A program made the translations under genes and the position numbers. Shown piece by piece: positions 18,255-26,215 of a stretch of DNA of 64,000 bases (the first letter of the stretch is position 1; each line of letters opens with the position of its first letter). Source of the stretch: Massilia litorea (GTDB taxonomy: Bacteria; Pseudomonadota; Gammaproteobacteria; Burkholderiales; Burkholderiaceae_D); assembly GCF_015101885.1 (NCBI RefSeq), contig NZ_CP062941.1, positions 2,976,001 to 3,040,000 of the forward strand, read 5' to 3'. Under the pieces are notes generated by a model. That model did no database searches and was not told the origin of the DNA. It worked only from the letters and a program-made list of their open reading frames with translations.

Positions 18255-18470
18255 TCAGCGCGCACCCCGCAGCGGATCGAGCAGGGCGCGCAGGTCGTTA
18301 TGGTCGAGTTCGTACATCAGGGCCAGCAGCTCGCCCAGTTCGCCGCGCGGAAAGCCTTCGCGCGCAAACCAGCCCAGGTAATGGCCCGGCAGGTCGGCGA
18401 TTTTCCGGCCTTCGTACTTCCCATACGGCATTTCGCGTGTCAGCAGCAGGAGCAGGTGTTCGGGTGTCAT
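18255..18470 (-). CDS. DUF3820 family protein
   Basis: A 71-residue soluble protein. The sequence MPYGKYEGRKIADLPGHYLGWFAREGFPRGELGELL matches the DUF3820 pattern (quoted here only to show the PxGKYxGxxxxDLPxxYLxWF arrangement, residues about 14-50). This small domain is widespread in proteobacteria and has been likened to exonuclease-associated modules, but its function is not established. No strong Shine-Dalgarno is seen. It is a lone gene between the response-regulator operon and the divergent DUF1810 gene. Confidence 0.85.
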   Translation of the reverse strand: MTPEHLLLLLTREMPYGKYEGRKIADLPGHYLGWFAREGFPRGELGELLALMYELDHNDLRALLDPLRGAR

Positions 18471-18531
18471 GGTGGCGCCACTTTAGCAAAAACGGCGAAA
18501 GAGGTAGCATAAGTATTCTTGGGAGATCGCC

Positions 18532-18951
18532 ATGGACAATGAATTCAACCTCGACCGCTTCGTCAGCGCCCAGGATCCCGTGTATTCCGAAGTCCTGGCC
18601 GAGCTGCGCACGGGCAAAAAGCGCACCCACTGGATGTGGTTCGTCTTTCCCCAGATTGCCGGACTGGGCCAGAGCGAGATGGCGCGCACCTATGCGATCG
18701 GATCGGGCGACGAAGCCGCCGCCTACCTGGCGCATCCCGTGCTCGGGCCGCGCCTGCGCGAATGCGCGCGCCTCGTTGCATCGCACCGCGACAAGACGAT
18801 AGGCGAGATCTTCGACAGTCCCGACGACCGCAAATTCCATTCCTCGATGACGCTGTTTAACGACGTCGCGCCCGACGAAGCCGTGTTCCAGACCTGTCTC
18901 GACCAGTTCTTCGACGGGCGGCCCGATAGCGCGACGCTCGACCGGCTCTAG
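18532..18951 (+). CDS. DUF1810 family protein
   Basis: A 139-residue soluble protein starting at an ATG preceded by GGGAGA. Family signatures are NLDRFVSAQDPVY near the N-terminus, KRTHWMWFVFPQIAGLG (about residues 30-46), YLAHPVLGPRL and the C-terminal KFHSSMTLF. DUF1810 is a small alpha-helical family of unknown biochemical function, often found near calpastatin-like annotations in databases, a label that says nothing about role. It stands alone and is divergent from the DUF3820 gene. Confidence 0.92.
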   Translation: MDNEFNLDRFVSAQDPVYSEVLAELRTGKKRTHWMWFVFPQIAGLGQSEMARTYAIGSGDEAAAYLAHPVLGPRLRECARLVASHRDKTIGEIFDSPDDRKFHSSMTLFNDVAPDEAVFQTCLDQFFDGRPDSATLDRL

Positions 18952-18994
18952 AAAGACGCGGCGCGCTTTCGCAAGCCTGCACATGGGCCGGCGC

Positions 18995-20338
18995 CTACAG
19001 GCTCGCCTCTATGTGCAGAGGTAATTGCACAGTAAACACACTTCCTTTTCCTTCGCCGGCGCTGTCCACGGCCACGCTTCCCTTGTGCGCCTCGACCAGG
19101 TTGCGCACCAGGGCCAGGCCCAGTCCCAGGCCGCCGTCGGTGCGGTCCGACGACACTTCACCCTGCGCGTAGAGGTCGAACAGGCGCGGCATCAGCTCGG
19201 CTGTAATGCCCTTGCCGTTGTCCGCTACCAGCAGCACCGCCATCGGCCCGCGTTGTTCCAGCGCGATGCGGATGTGTCCGCCGCTTGCGGTGTAGCGTAT
19301 GGCGTTGCCGAGGAGGTTGCTCAGCACCTGGATCAATCGCGTGCGGTCGCCCAGCACCAGCAAGGGGGCCGTCCCGAGCTGCTGTTCGATGCGGTGGTGT
19401 TTGCGGTCCGCCAGGGACTGCATCTGCTCGACGGCCGCGGCCACGATCGCGGCCAGTTCCACCGGGGCCTGCTCCAGCTGCACCAGGCCGCGGCTGACGC
19501 GCGAGACGTCCAGCAGGTCCTCTACCAGCCTGCTCATGTGCGCGACCTGGCGGCCGATCAGTTCACCCATCTGGTTGGCGCGCTCCGAACTCACGCCTGC
19601 CGGCTGGAGCAGGGTGGCGGCCATGCCGGCCGCCGACAGCGGGCCGCGCAGTTCGTGGCTGAGCGTGGCCAGGAACTCGTTCTTGCTGCGATCCGCCTGC
19701 TGCAATGCGACGGCTTTATCGTCGAGCAGATCGTAGAGCGCCTCGATGTTGCGATTTCGTTCCTCCAGGCGCGTCGTCACCAGCAGCAGCTCATCCTGCC
19801 GCGCCTGCAAGGCACTCAGGGCATCGGTCAGCTCACGGTTCTGGTGGCGTGCTTCCGACAAGGCCGCCTGGTCGGGCAGCGCCTCGAACTTCGCCACGAC
19901 GGCGCGGAAGGTGTCGGCACCGATGAAGGGCGTGTGCACAAGGAAGGGCTTGCCGACGGTAATGCGGGTGCCGGCGGCGCTGCTGGCAATGTCGAAATCT
20001 TCCATCAGGCGCCGCGCCGACAGGATGCCCAGGCCCATGCCCGAGGTCGAACGGTACTTCCCCGCGAGGATCAGCTCGAGGTCGGCGATTCCGCTGCCCC
20101 GGTCTTCCAGGGTGATCAGCAGTTTTTGAGGCGCCACTGCGCCGCTGACCGCAAACGACACCGAGCCGGTACGCGCATAGTTATAGATGTTACGGGCCAG
20201 CTCGGACACGACGGTGCTGATGCGCGCCTGGTCGAGGGCGCCAAAGCCGCAGGCCTCCGCAATCTGACGCGCCCGCTGGCGCGCGGCAATAACGTCAAAC
20301 TCGGTATTGACACCAAGGGACAGTATTTTTTCAATCAT
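18995..20338 (-). CDS. Cytoplasmic histidine kinase with N-terminal RsbT-like ATPase domain
   Basis: A 447-residue soluble protein from the ATG at 20338. An upstream in-frame TTG at 20407 has no binding site. Residues 1-135 form an anti-sigma/RsbT-type HATPase domain (VNTEFDVIAARQRARQIAE, STVVSELARNIYNYARTG, DRGSGIADLE). A coiled coil follows (about 160-215), then HisKA with KNEFLATLSHELRGPLSA near residue 225 and a second HATPase_c (LIQVLSNLLGNAIRYTASGG, DNGKGI, GGLGLGLALVRN). Two GHKL ATPase modules in one chain are unusual. No membrane segment is present, so it probably senses a cytoplasmic or partner-protein signal. Confidence 0.88.
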   Translation of the reverse strand: MIEKILSLGVNTEFDVIAARQRARQIAEACGFGALDQARISTVVSELARNIYNYARTGSVSFAVSGAVAPQKLLITLEDRGSGIADLELILAGKYRSTSGMGLGILSARRLMEDFDIASSAAGTRITVGKPFLVHTPFIGADTFRAVVAKFEALPDQAALSEARHQNRELTDALSALQARQDELLLVTTRLEERNRNIEALYDLLDDKAVALQQADRSKNEFLATLSHELRGPLSAAGMAATLLQPAGVSSERANQMGELIGRQVAHMSRLVEDLLDVSRVSRGLVQLEQAPVELAAIVAAAVEQMQSLADRKHHRIEQQLGTAPLLVLGDRTRLIQVLSNLLGNAIRYTASGGHIRIALEQRGPMAVLLVADNGKGITAELMPRLFDLYAQGEVSSDRTDGGLGLGLALVRNLVEAHKGSVAVDSAGEGKGSVFTVQLPLHIEASL

Positions 20339-20469
20339 GCGGTATGGGTGGTTGCCTGGGAGGCTCTGCGAAGAGGAAGCCGTGAACCACGGGAAGGATA
20401 GTCGCAATGACTATTTCTGAACGGAATTATACTCGGTTCGGCAAGCTTGGTTGCCAGATTCTCCAGGCC

Positions 20470-22122
20470 TCAGGTCCCGAAATCGATCGTCAACGGCAAG
20501 CTGGGCGCCTGCCACCGATAACGCCCATCGAGCACGTCCCGTCCCGGATGCGCGCCGCGCCATTCGATGCCGAGCAGGCGCGCCAGGCTGAAACCGAACC
20601 AGTCGCCGCGCACCGGCGCCGTCAGGGCCTGGCCCGGCGCCGGGTCGGCGAAGGAACTCCACAGCATCAGCGGAATGCGGTAACCGTCGGGCGTGGTGGC
20701 GCTGTGGCCGGCGCGGTCGGTCGTGTGGCCGACCTCCTGGCCATGGTCCGACAGGAAGACCCAGGTCTGCCTGCCCGCCGCCTGGCGCGAGAGGTCGAGC
20801 GTGGCTGCTACCGTGCTGTCGTGGTAGCGCACGGCCGAATCGTAGTCGTTGCGCAGTTCGCGCAGCCAGGCCGGGCGGCCTTCGCTGCGCAGGCGCGCGT
20901 CGACGCGGTCGAGCGCGTGGGCGTAGGGGCTGGCGCCGTCCGGGTGGCGCATCCGGTAGTGCGGATGCAGGCCGAGCATGTGCAGGACGATCAGTTTGCG
21001 CGGCGCCGGGTCGGCCAGCGCGGCGCGTGCGGCCGGCAGCACCTGGCCGTCCAGCGCGCGCGAGCCGCGTCCCGGCATGTTGTTCAGGATTTGCACGCTG
21101 TCGGCCAGGCGCGCATGTTCCTGCTCGATCGCGAGGTCGTTGTGGTTGCTGATCCAGAAGGTGCGGTAGCCGGCGGCCCGCGCCAGCGCCAGCAGGTGCA
21201 CGCGCGAATGCGCTTCCGGGGACCCGAAATAGAACAGGTTGCGCAGTGCCGGCACGGTCGAGGCATTCACCGACCAGGCGTGGCGGAACACCTGCAGCTG
21301 GCCGCCGAGCAGGCGCTGGCGCTCGGACAGGGCGGGCGAGGTGGCGCGCTGGTAGCCGTAGCTGCCGAGGTTACTGCGGTTCATGCTCTCGCTGATGACC
21401 AGCACCAGGGTGTCGGGACCGTTCTTCGACAGCGTCGGCGCGAGCGCCGTGGCGCTGGCCAGCAGTTCGCTGCGCTGGCGCCCGAGGCTGGCCCATTCCT
21501 GGCGCAATTGCGTCACGTCCTGCGACCACTGGGGCCAGAACAGCAGCGGATGATGGCGCCGCGTGGGCTTGCTGGCGAAGGCGCCGACGATCAGCGCCAG
21601 TATCAGCGCCGCAAGCACGATGGTCCAGCCGCGCGGCTCCGGCACGCGCGGCGGCGAACGCCACCAGCGCACCAGGCCCCAGGCCAGCAGCGTGCCGCAC
21701 AAGAGGGCGAAGCCGGACCAGGCCAGCAGGTCGCGCCAGTACATGCTGACGAATTCCATCGACTCGTCGCCCGTGGTGTTGGCCACGGCGCTGAGCACCA
21801 TCGAACTGTTGGGCAGCGCATCGTAGGCCGCGAGCAGGAAGCCGCGCACGGCGCCGTCGATCACGAAGGCCAGGCCGGCGGCGAAGCAGACGATGGCCTG
21901 CGCCAGGCGCCGTCCGCGCGTCGCGCAGGGCCACCACAGCCAGAACCAGATCGGCAGCGCCAGCACCAGCATCTGCCAGACGCGCGTGCCGTCGTGGCCG
22001 GCAAATATGGCGAAGCTCAGGGCGCAGATCGGCAGCAGGAGCGGCGCCAGACCGCGCAGCGCCGCCTGCGCGCGCAGGCGCGGCGTCGCGTGCACGACGC
22101 GTTCGTGGATGCAGGAAGTCAT
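20470..22122 (-). CDS. Membrane phosphoethanolamine transferase-like (sulfatase-fold) protein
   Basis: A 550-residue inner-membrane protein with about five N-terminal helices (residues about 25-205) and a periplasmic alkaline-phosphatase/sulfatase-fold domain. Metal and nucleophile features resemble EptA and related enzymes: VLVISESMNRSNLGSYGY with Glu near residue 246, ASTVPALRNL carrying the candidate Thr nucleophile, WISNHND, and FLSDHGQEVG followed by AGHS as late metal ligands. It probably transfers a phosphoethanolamine or similar head group to lipid A or a surface glycan. The exact acceptor is unknown. It is unusual in having SESMNR where EptA has GETSR. Confidence 0.82.
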   Translation of the reverse strand: MTSCIHERVVHATPRLRAQAALRGLAPLLLPICALSFAIFAGHDGTRVWQMLVLALPIWFWLWWPCATRGRRLAQAIVCFAAGLAFVIDGAVRGFLLAAYDALPNSSMVLSAVANTTGDESMEFVSMYWRDLLAWSGFALLCGTLLAWGLVRWWRSPPRVPEPRGWTIVLAALILALIVGAFASKPTRRHHPLLFWPQWSQDVTQLRQEWASLGRQRSELLASATALAPTLSKNGPDTLVLVISESMNRSNLGSYGYQRATSPALSERQRLLGGQLQVFRHAWSVNASTVPALRNLFYFGSPEAHSRVHLLALARAAGYRTFWISNHNDLAIEQEHARLADSVQILNNMPGRGSRALDGQVLPAARAALADPAPRKLIVLHMLGLHPHYRMRHPDGASPYAHALDRVDARLRSEGRPAWLRELRNDYDSAVRYHDSTVAATLDLSRQAAGRQTWVFLSDHGQEVGHTTDRAGHSATTPDGYRIPLMLWSSFADPAPGQALTAPVRGDWFGFSLARLLGIEWRGAHPGRDVLDGRYRWQAPSLPLTIDFGT

Positions 22123-22512
22123 GGCCTGGGGCGTGCGGCTGAGGGTGCGCGGATCAGGCGAGTTTGCCGGCGCGGGAAGGCCGGCCGGGGAAGAGGTTGA
22201 GCAGGCGAACGTCGATGTGCTTCGATGGATTCATGCAGGCTTCTGTCTCTATGGTTGTAGCGTCGAACCGCAATACCAGCTTCCGGATTGAAAGATTGCA
22301 TTGCAGGAACAAACTCACTTCGCGCCGGCAAGTGTATACGCTTGAGCTGTATATGCATATTCCATATTGAAGAATATTTTTTGGCATGGACAGGTTTTCA
22401 AGAGACGGCATGCATTTCGTGCCGCCGATGCCGCGCCATGCGCGGGACAAACCGATGTTGTGCGTATAATCCGCGGAGTGTCTGTCCTTCCCAATTACTG
22501 AAAATAACAACT
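22123..22512. other. Divergent intergenic region upstream of sulfatase-fold and NYN genes
   Basis: About 390 bases, visibly richer in A+T than its surroundings around 22320-22400. It should contain divergent promoters. One very short minus-strand frame (ATG near 22234, ending at 22154, 26 codons) sits just before the sulfatase-fold gene, but it has no clear binding site and is not called. Confidence 0.4.
22465..22470 (+). promoter_or_regulatory. Candidate -10 element for the NYN gene
   Basis: A consensus TATAAT 43 bases upstream of the ATG at 22513. No good -35 hexamer lies at 16-18 bases, so this is a moderate call. Confidence 0.4.
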
Positions 22513-24003
22513 ATGGCTTCATCCGATAACATCAGCATGGCGGTGTTCTGCGATTTCGAGAACGTCGCACTCGGCGTGCGCGACGCGAACTACGAAAAAT
22601 TCGACATCAAGCCCGTGCTCGAGCGCCTCCTGCTCAAGGGCAGCATCACGGTCAAGAAAGCCTACTGCGACTGGGACCGCTACAAGGGCTTCAAGTCGAC
22701 GATGCACGAAGCGAATTTCGAACTGATCGAGATCCCGCACGTGCGCCAGTCGGGCAAGAATTCGGCCGACATCCGCCTGGTGGTGGACGCGCTCGACCTG
22801 TGCTACACCAAGTCGCACGTCAACACCTTCGTCATCATCAGCGGCGACTCCGACTTTTCGCCGCTGGTGTCGAAACTGCGCGAGAACAACAAGCAGGTGA
22901 TCGGCGTGGGCGTCAAGCAGTCGACTTCCGACCTGCTGGTGGCCAACTGCGACGAATTCATCTTCTACGACGACCTGGTACGCGAAGTGCGCCGCGCCGC
23001 CGCCAAGCGCGACGAACGCAAGGCCGCCCCGCAGAACAACAAGCGCCCGAGCGACGACCGCCGCAAGGAAGAACTCGAGGCGCGCAAGACGCAAGCCCTG
23101 GAAATGGTGGTCGAGACCTTCGACGCGCTGGTCTCGGAACGCGGCGACACCGGCAAGATCTGGGCCTCGCTGCTGAAGGACACCCTCAAACGCCGTCGTC
23201 CGGAATTCTCGGAGGTGTATTACGGCTTCCGCACCTTCGGCAACCTGCTGGAAGAGGCGCAGGTACGCGGCCTGTTCGAATTCGGCCGCGACGAAAAATC
23301 CGGGACCTACGTCTACCGCACCAGCGGCGCCAACGCCGCGCAGCCGGCCGAGGGCTTGAGCATGGCCGAGACCATCATGGCCGGCACCGACGCGCATGCC
23401 GAAGGCGACGAGGCAGCCGCGCCAGGCGAGGCGAAGGAAGAAGGCAAGACCAAGCGCGGCCGCGGCGGCCGTGGCCGCAAGAGCGCGCGCGGCGAGGCGC
23501 CGTTCGTGGCGGTGACGCCGGACGAGGCGGTCGAGGCGGTGCAAGCCGATGAAGGGCCGGGCGAAGCAGTGAGCGAGCCGGCCGTGGACGAAGGGGCCGA
23601 GGCCTGGCCCGCGCCGGCTGCCCTGGAAGAAGTGATCGCCGCCGTCGAGCCGGCCGTGCTGGAAGAAGCGCCGGCGCCCGCCAAGAAGGAGCGTCGCCGC
23701 GCACCACGCAAGCCGGCCGCGAAGAAGGGGGCGCCGGTCGTGGAGCCTGCGGCCGACTCCAGCCAGGCCGACGCGCCGGCTGCGCAGGTGCCGGTGGCCG
23801 AGATCACGGCGCCGGTTGCCAGGATCGAGGCCAGCGATGTCCGTCATGCTGCCGACAGCGAGCTGGAAGAGGACGATGTCCACGAGGACGACGTGAACGG
23901 CAATGTCGCCGAGGGCGCCAGGCCGGTCCGCAGCGGCGCGGCTCGTCCGGCACGCAAGCCGGCCGCGCGCAGCCGCCGTCCGGCCAAGCCGAAGGCAGCG
24001 TAG
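22513..24003 (+). CDS. NYN/PIN-like nuclease with OST-HTH (LOTUS) domain
   Basis: A 496-residue LabA-type protein. The NYN domain (about residues 5-150) has the acidic residues expected of a PIN-fold RNase: FCDFENV, SADIRLVVDALDL and ISGDSDFSPLV. It is followed by a charged linker and a LOTUS/OST-HTH RNA-binding module (about 190-275, IWASLLKDTLKRRRPEFSE, FGNLLEEAQVRGLFEF). The last 200 residues are low-complexity Ala/Glu/Lys/Arg-rich and likely disordered, ending with lysine-rich ARSRRPAKPKAA that could contact nucleic acid. It likely binds or cuts RNA; the target is unknown. The start at 22513 is chosen by family N-terminus (MASSDNISMAVF). Confidence 0.88.
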   Translation: MASSDNISMAVFCDFENVALGVRDANYEKFDIKPVLERLLLKGSITVKKAYCDWDRYKGFKSTMHEANFELIEIPHVRQSGKNSADIRLVVDALDLCYTKSHVNTFVIISGDSDFSPLVSKLRENNKQVIGVGVKQSTSDLLVANCDEFIFYDDLVREVRRAAAKRDERKAAPQNNKRPSDDRRKEELEARKTQALEMVVETFDALVSERGDTGKIWASLLKDTLKRRRPEFSEVYYGFRTFGNLLEEAQVRGLFEFGRDEKSGTYVYRTSGANAAQPAEGLSMAETIMAGTDAHAEGDEAAAPGEAKEEGKTKRGRGGRGRKSARGEAPFVAVTPDEAVEAVQADEGPGEAVSEPAVDEGAEAWPAPAALEEVIAAVEPAVLEEAPAPAKKERRRAPRKPAAKKGAPVVEPAADSSQADAPAAQVPVAEITAPVARIEASDVRHAADSELEEDDVHEDDVNGNVAEGARPVRSGAARPARKPAARSRRPAKPKAA

Positions 24004-24112
24004 CAGGGAAGCCGGAGAAGGGCCCGGCAGCAAGCGGGTGCGGGACGGGCAACCGGTCCCGCATCCTGCGGTCTGACCGATTGGTGGTACAACCGTGGTG
24101 GAAGGAGCTGTC

Positions 24113-24544
24113 ATGCGTGCGCTTGCCGGATTGCTGATGTCCCTCGTTGCCCTCGCTTCTTCGGTCCAGGCGGCGCCACCCGCGCCGCTGGCGACCCACC
24201 CCATCCTCGGCATCTGGCGCCTGGCGCTGCCCGAACTCCACTGCGTCGAAACCTACCGCTTCCGCGGCGACGGCACCACCCTGGTCACCAGCAAGGAAGA
24301 AGTCTCCGAAAGCGAATACCGGATTCCCGACAAGCCGAGCGTCAAGGGCTTCTACAAGTTAGAGGACCGCATCGTGAAGGACAACGGCAAGAAGGACTGC
24401 TCGGGCGAGATCATGAAGGTCGGCACCCAGGCGACCAATTTCGTGCGCTTCCACCCGTCGGGGGCCTTGTTCCTGATGTGCAGCGACGAGACGATGGAGA
24501 CCTGCATCGGGCCGTTCGAACGGGTGGAGGGAGAGGAGGCGTAG
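24113..24544 (+). CDS. Secreted protein of unknown function
   Basis: A 143-residue exported protein from the ATG at 24113, preceded by GGAAGGAG seven bases upstream. The signal peptide is MRALAGLLMSLVALASSVQA. The mature part starts near ILGIWRLALPELHCVETYRF and contains LEDRIVKDNGKKDCSGEIM and FLMCSDETMETCIGPFERV, with four cysteines likely paired in the periplasm. The GIWRLxLP..CVETYRF pattern suggests a lipocalin-like small-beta-barrel fold, but no named family is certain. Its TAG stop lies inside the inverted repeat that follows. Confidence 0.78.
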   Translation: MRALAGLLMSLVALASSVQAAPPAPLATHPILGIWRLALPELHCVETYRFRGDGTTLVTSKEEVSESEYRIPDKPSVKGFYKLEDRIVKDNGKKDCSGEIMKVGTQATNFVRFHPSGALFLMCSDETMETCIGPFERVEGEEA

Positions 24545-24647
24545 GGTGGGCACTCGTGCCCACGCGGTGATACGCGTCGGCTGCGCTTTCGCGCTCGCTG
24601 ATCTCGCGGCTGACTATCACCGCGTGGGCATGAATGCCCACCCTACG
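24540..24647. repeat. REP-like inverted repeat pair
   Basis: Two 33-base arms (24540-24572 and 24615-24647) are reverse complements with 31 of 33 positions matching, and both arms read CGTAGGGTGGGCA from their outer ends. Each arm is also a small hairpin (GTGGGCAC TC GTGCCCAC in the left arm). The loop is about 42 bases. This is the layout of extragenic REP/BIME elements. It overlaps the stop codon of the upstream gene and may serve as a transcript end. Confidence 0.8.
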
Positions 24648-24717
24648 AAGCGCTGATGGTCCGTTCCCCCGTCTGGGTGTATATTGCTGGGCGAAACGTC
24701 AACACCCACGGAAACAC

Positions 24718-26187
24718 ATGTCCCCGGTTCTTCTCTTCTGCATCCTCATCGGCTATTTCGCGCTCCTGCTGGGCGTCGCCTGGGCCACCTCCCGCAACGC
24801 CAACAACGACAGCTTCTTCATCGGTAACAAGAGCAGCAACTGGATGCTGGTCGCCTTCGGCATGGTCGGCACCACCTTGTCCGGCGCAACGTTTATCAGC
24901 GTACCCGGCGCGGTCGGCAAGGATGCCTTCGGCTATGGCCAGATCCTGATCGGCTATGTCTTCGGCTATGTCGCGGTGGCCTACATCCTGCTGCCCCTGT
25001 ATTACCGCCTGAAACTCACCTCGATCTACCACTATCTCGACGTGCGCCTCGGCCGCCGCGCCTACCAGAGCGGGGCGGGCTTCTTCATCGTTTCGCGCCT
25101 GCTCGGTTCGACCGCGCGCCTGTACCTGGTCGTGAATATTTTGCAGGCCATCATCCTCGACAGCCTCGGCATCCCGTTCTGGCTGACTACGCTGGTGATC
25201 CTGGCCATGATCCTGATGTACACCTACCAGGGCGGCGTGAAGACCATCGTCTGGACCGATACCCTGCAGACCACCTGCATGCTGTTCGGCCTGTTCGCCT
25301 GCGTCTGGTTCCTGCTGGGCGAACTCGGCATGTCGATCCCGCAAAGCCTGGATGCCATGCGCGCGCAAGGCTTGTCGCGCATCTTCACGATGGATGTCGA
25401 CAGCCCGAACTTCTTCTGGAAGCAGTTCGTGGCCGGCATCTTCATCGTGCTGACGATGACGGGCATGGACCAGGAAATGATGCAGAAAACGATCTCGGTG
25501 AAAACCCTGGCCGACTCGCAAAAGAACCTGCTGAGCCTGACCCTGGTGCTGGTGGTCGTGCTCTCGGCCTTCCTGTTCCTGGGCGGGCTGCTCTACCTGT
25601 ACGCGCCGCTGGCCGGCGTCACGGCCACCGGCGACAAGATCTTCCCGGCCGTCGTCATGGGCCACTTGCCGGCCACCGTGCAGATCATCTTTTTGATCGC
25701 GCTCGTCTCGGCCCTGTTCCCGAGCGCCGACGGTGCCATCACGGCGCTGACCTCGACCTTCTGCATCGACATCCTCGGCATCAAGCGCCGCCAGGATCTC
25801 GACGTGGCGGGCCAGGAAAGCCTGCGCCGCCGCGTCCACCTGGGCTTCGCGCTGCTGTTCCTGGTGCTGGTGCTGGGCTTCAAGGCGGTCGACGAGCCGA
25901 GCATGATCGGCGTGATCCTGAAACTGGCGGCCTACACCTATGGTCCGCTGCTCGGCCTGTTCGCCTTCGGCATGCTCACCAAACGCACGCTGACCGACCG
26001 GCTGGTGCCGTTCGTGACGGTCGGCGCGCCGGTTCTTTGCGCCATCCTTGAGTTCTATCAGCAATATTTGCTCGGCAGCTATCGGCTGGGACTTGAACTG
26101 TTGATGGTCAATGGCATACTCGTATTCGTTGGCCTGTTTGCGATCTCTCACAAAGAGACGGCGAACAAGCTGACGGTTACTGCCTGA
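24718..26187 (+). CDS. Sodium:solute symporter family protein
   Basis: A 489-residue inner-membrane protein with about 13 hydrophobic helices, typical of the SSS (LeuT-fold) superfamily. Signatures include SFFIGNKSSNWMLVAFGMVGTTLSGATFISVPGAVG near the N-terminus (residues about 25-60, quoted in part), GGVKTIVWTDTLQ (about 173-185) and ALFPSADGAITAL (about 337-349), which carries the sodium-2-site-like serine. The substrate is not deducible; relatives carry sugars, amino acids or nucleosides. The start at 24718 excludes an unlikely N-terminal extension. It stands alone between the REP-like repeat and sppA. Confidence 0.88.
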   Translation: MSPVLLFCILIGYFALLLGVAWATSRNANNDSFFIGNKSSNWMLVAFGMVGTTLSGATFISVPGAVGKDAFGYGQILIGYVFGYVAVAYILLPLYYRLKLTSIYHYLDVRLGRRAYQSGAGFFIVSRLLGSTARLYLVVNILQAIILDSLGIPFWLTTLVILAMILMYTYQGGVKTIVWTDTLQTTCMLFGLFACVWFLLGELGMSIPQSLDAMRAQGLSRIFTMDVDSPNFFWKQFVAGIFIVLTMTGMDQEMMQKTISVKTLADSQKNLLSLTLVLVVVLSAFLFLGGLLYLYAPLAGVTATGDKIFPAVVMGHLPATVQIIFLIALVSALFPSADGAITALTSTFCIDILGIKRRQDLDVAGQESLRRRVHLGFALLFLVLVLGFKAVDEPSMIGVILKLAAYTYGPLLGLFAFGMLTKRTLTDRLVPFVTVGAPVLCAILEFYQQYLLGSYRLGLELLMVNGILVFVGLFAISHKETANKLTVTA

Positions 26188-26215
26188 CGTCCCCCCTTCA
26201 TTTAGCGGAGTTCCG

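Noticed and set aside
20339..20407. Longer start (TTG at 20407) for the dual-ATPase kinase
   Set aside because: No Shine-Dalgarno precedes it, and the domain match begins at the ATG at 20338.
24045..24072. Hairpin TGCGGGAC/GTCCCGCA as a terminator after the NYN gene
   Set aside because: The stem is real, but no T tract follows, so it is not called as a terminator.
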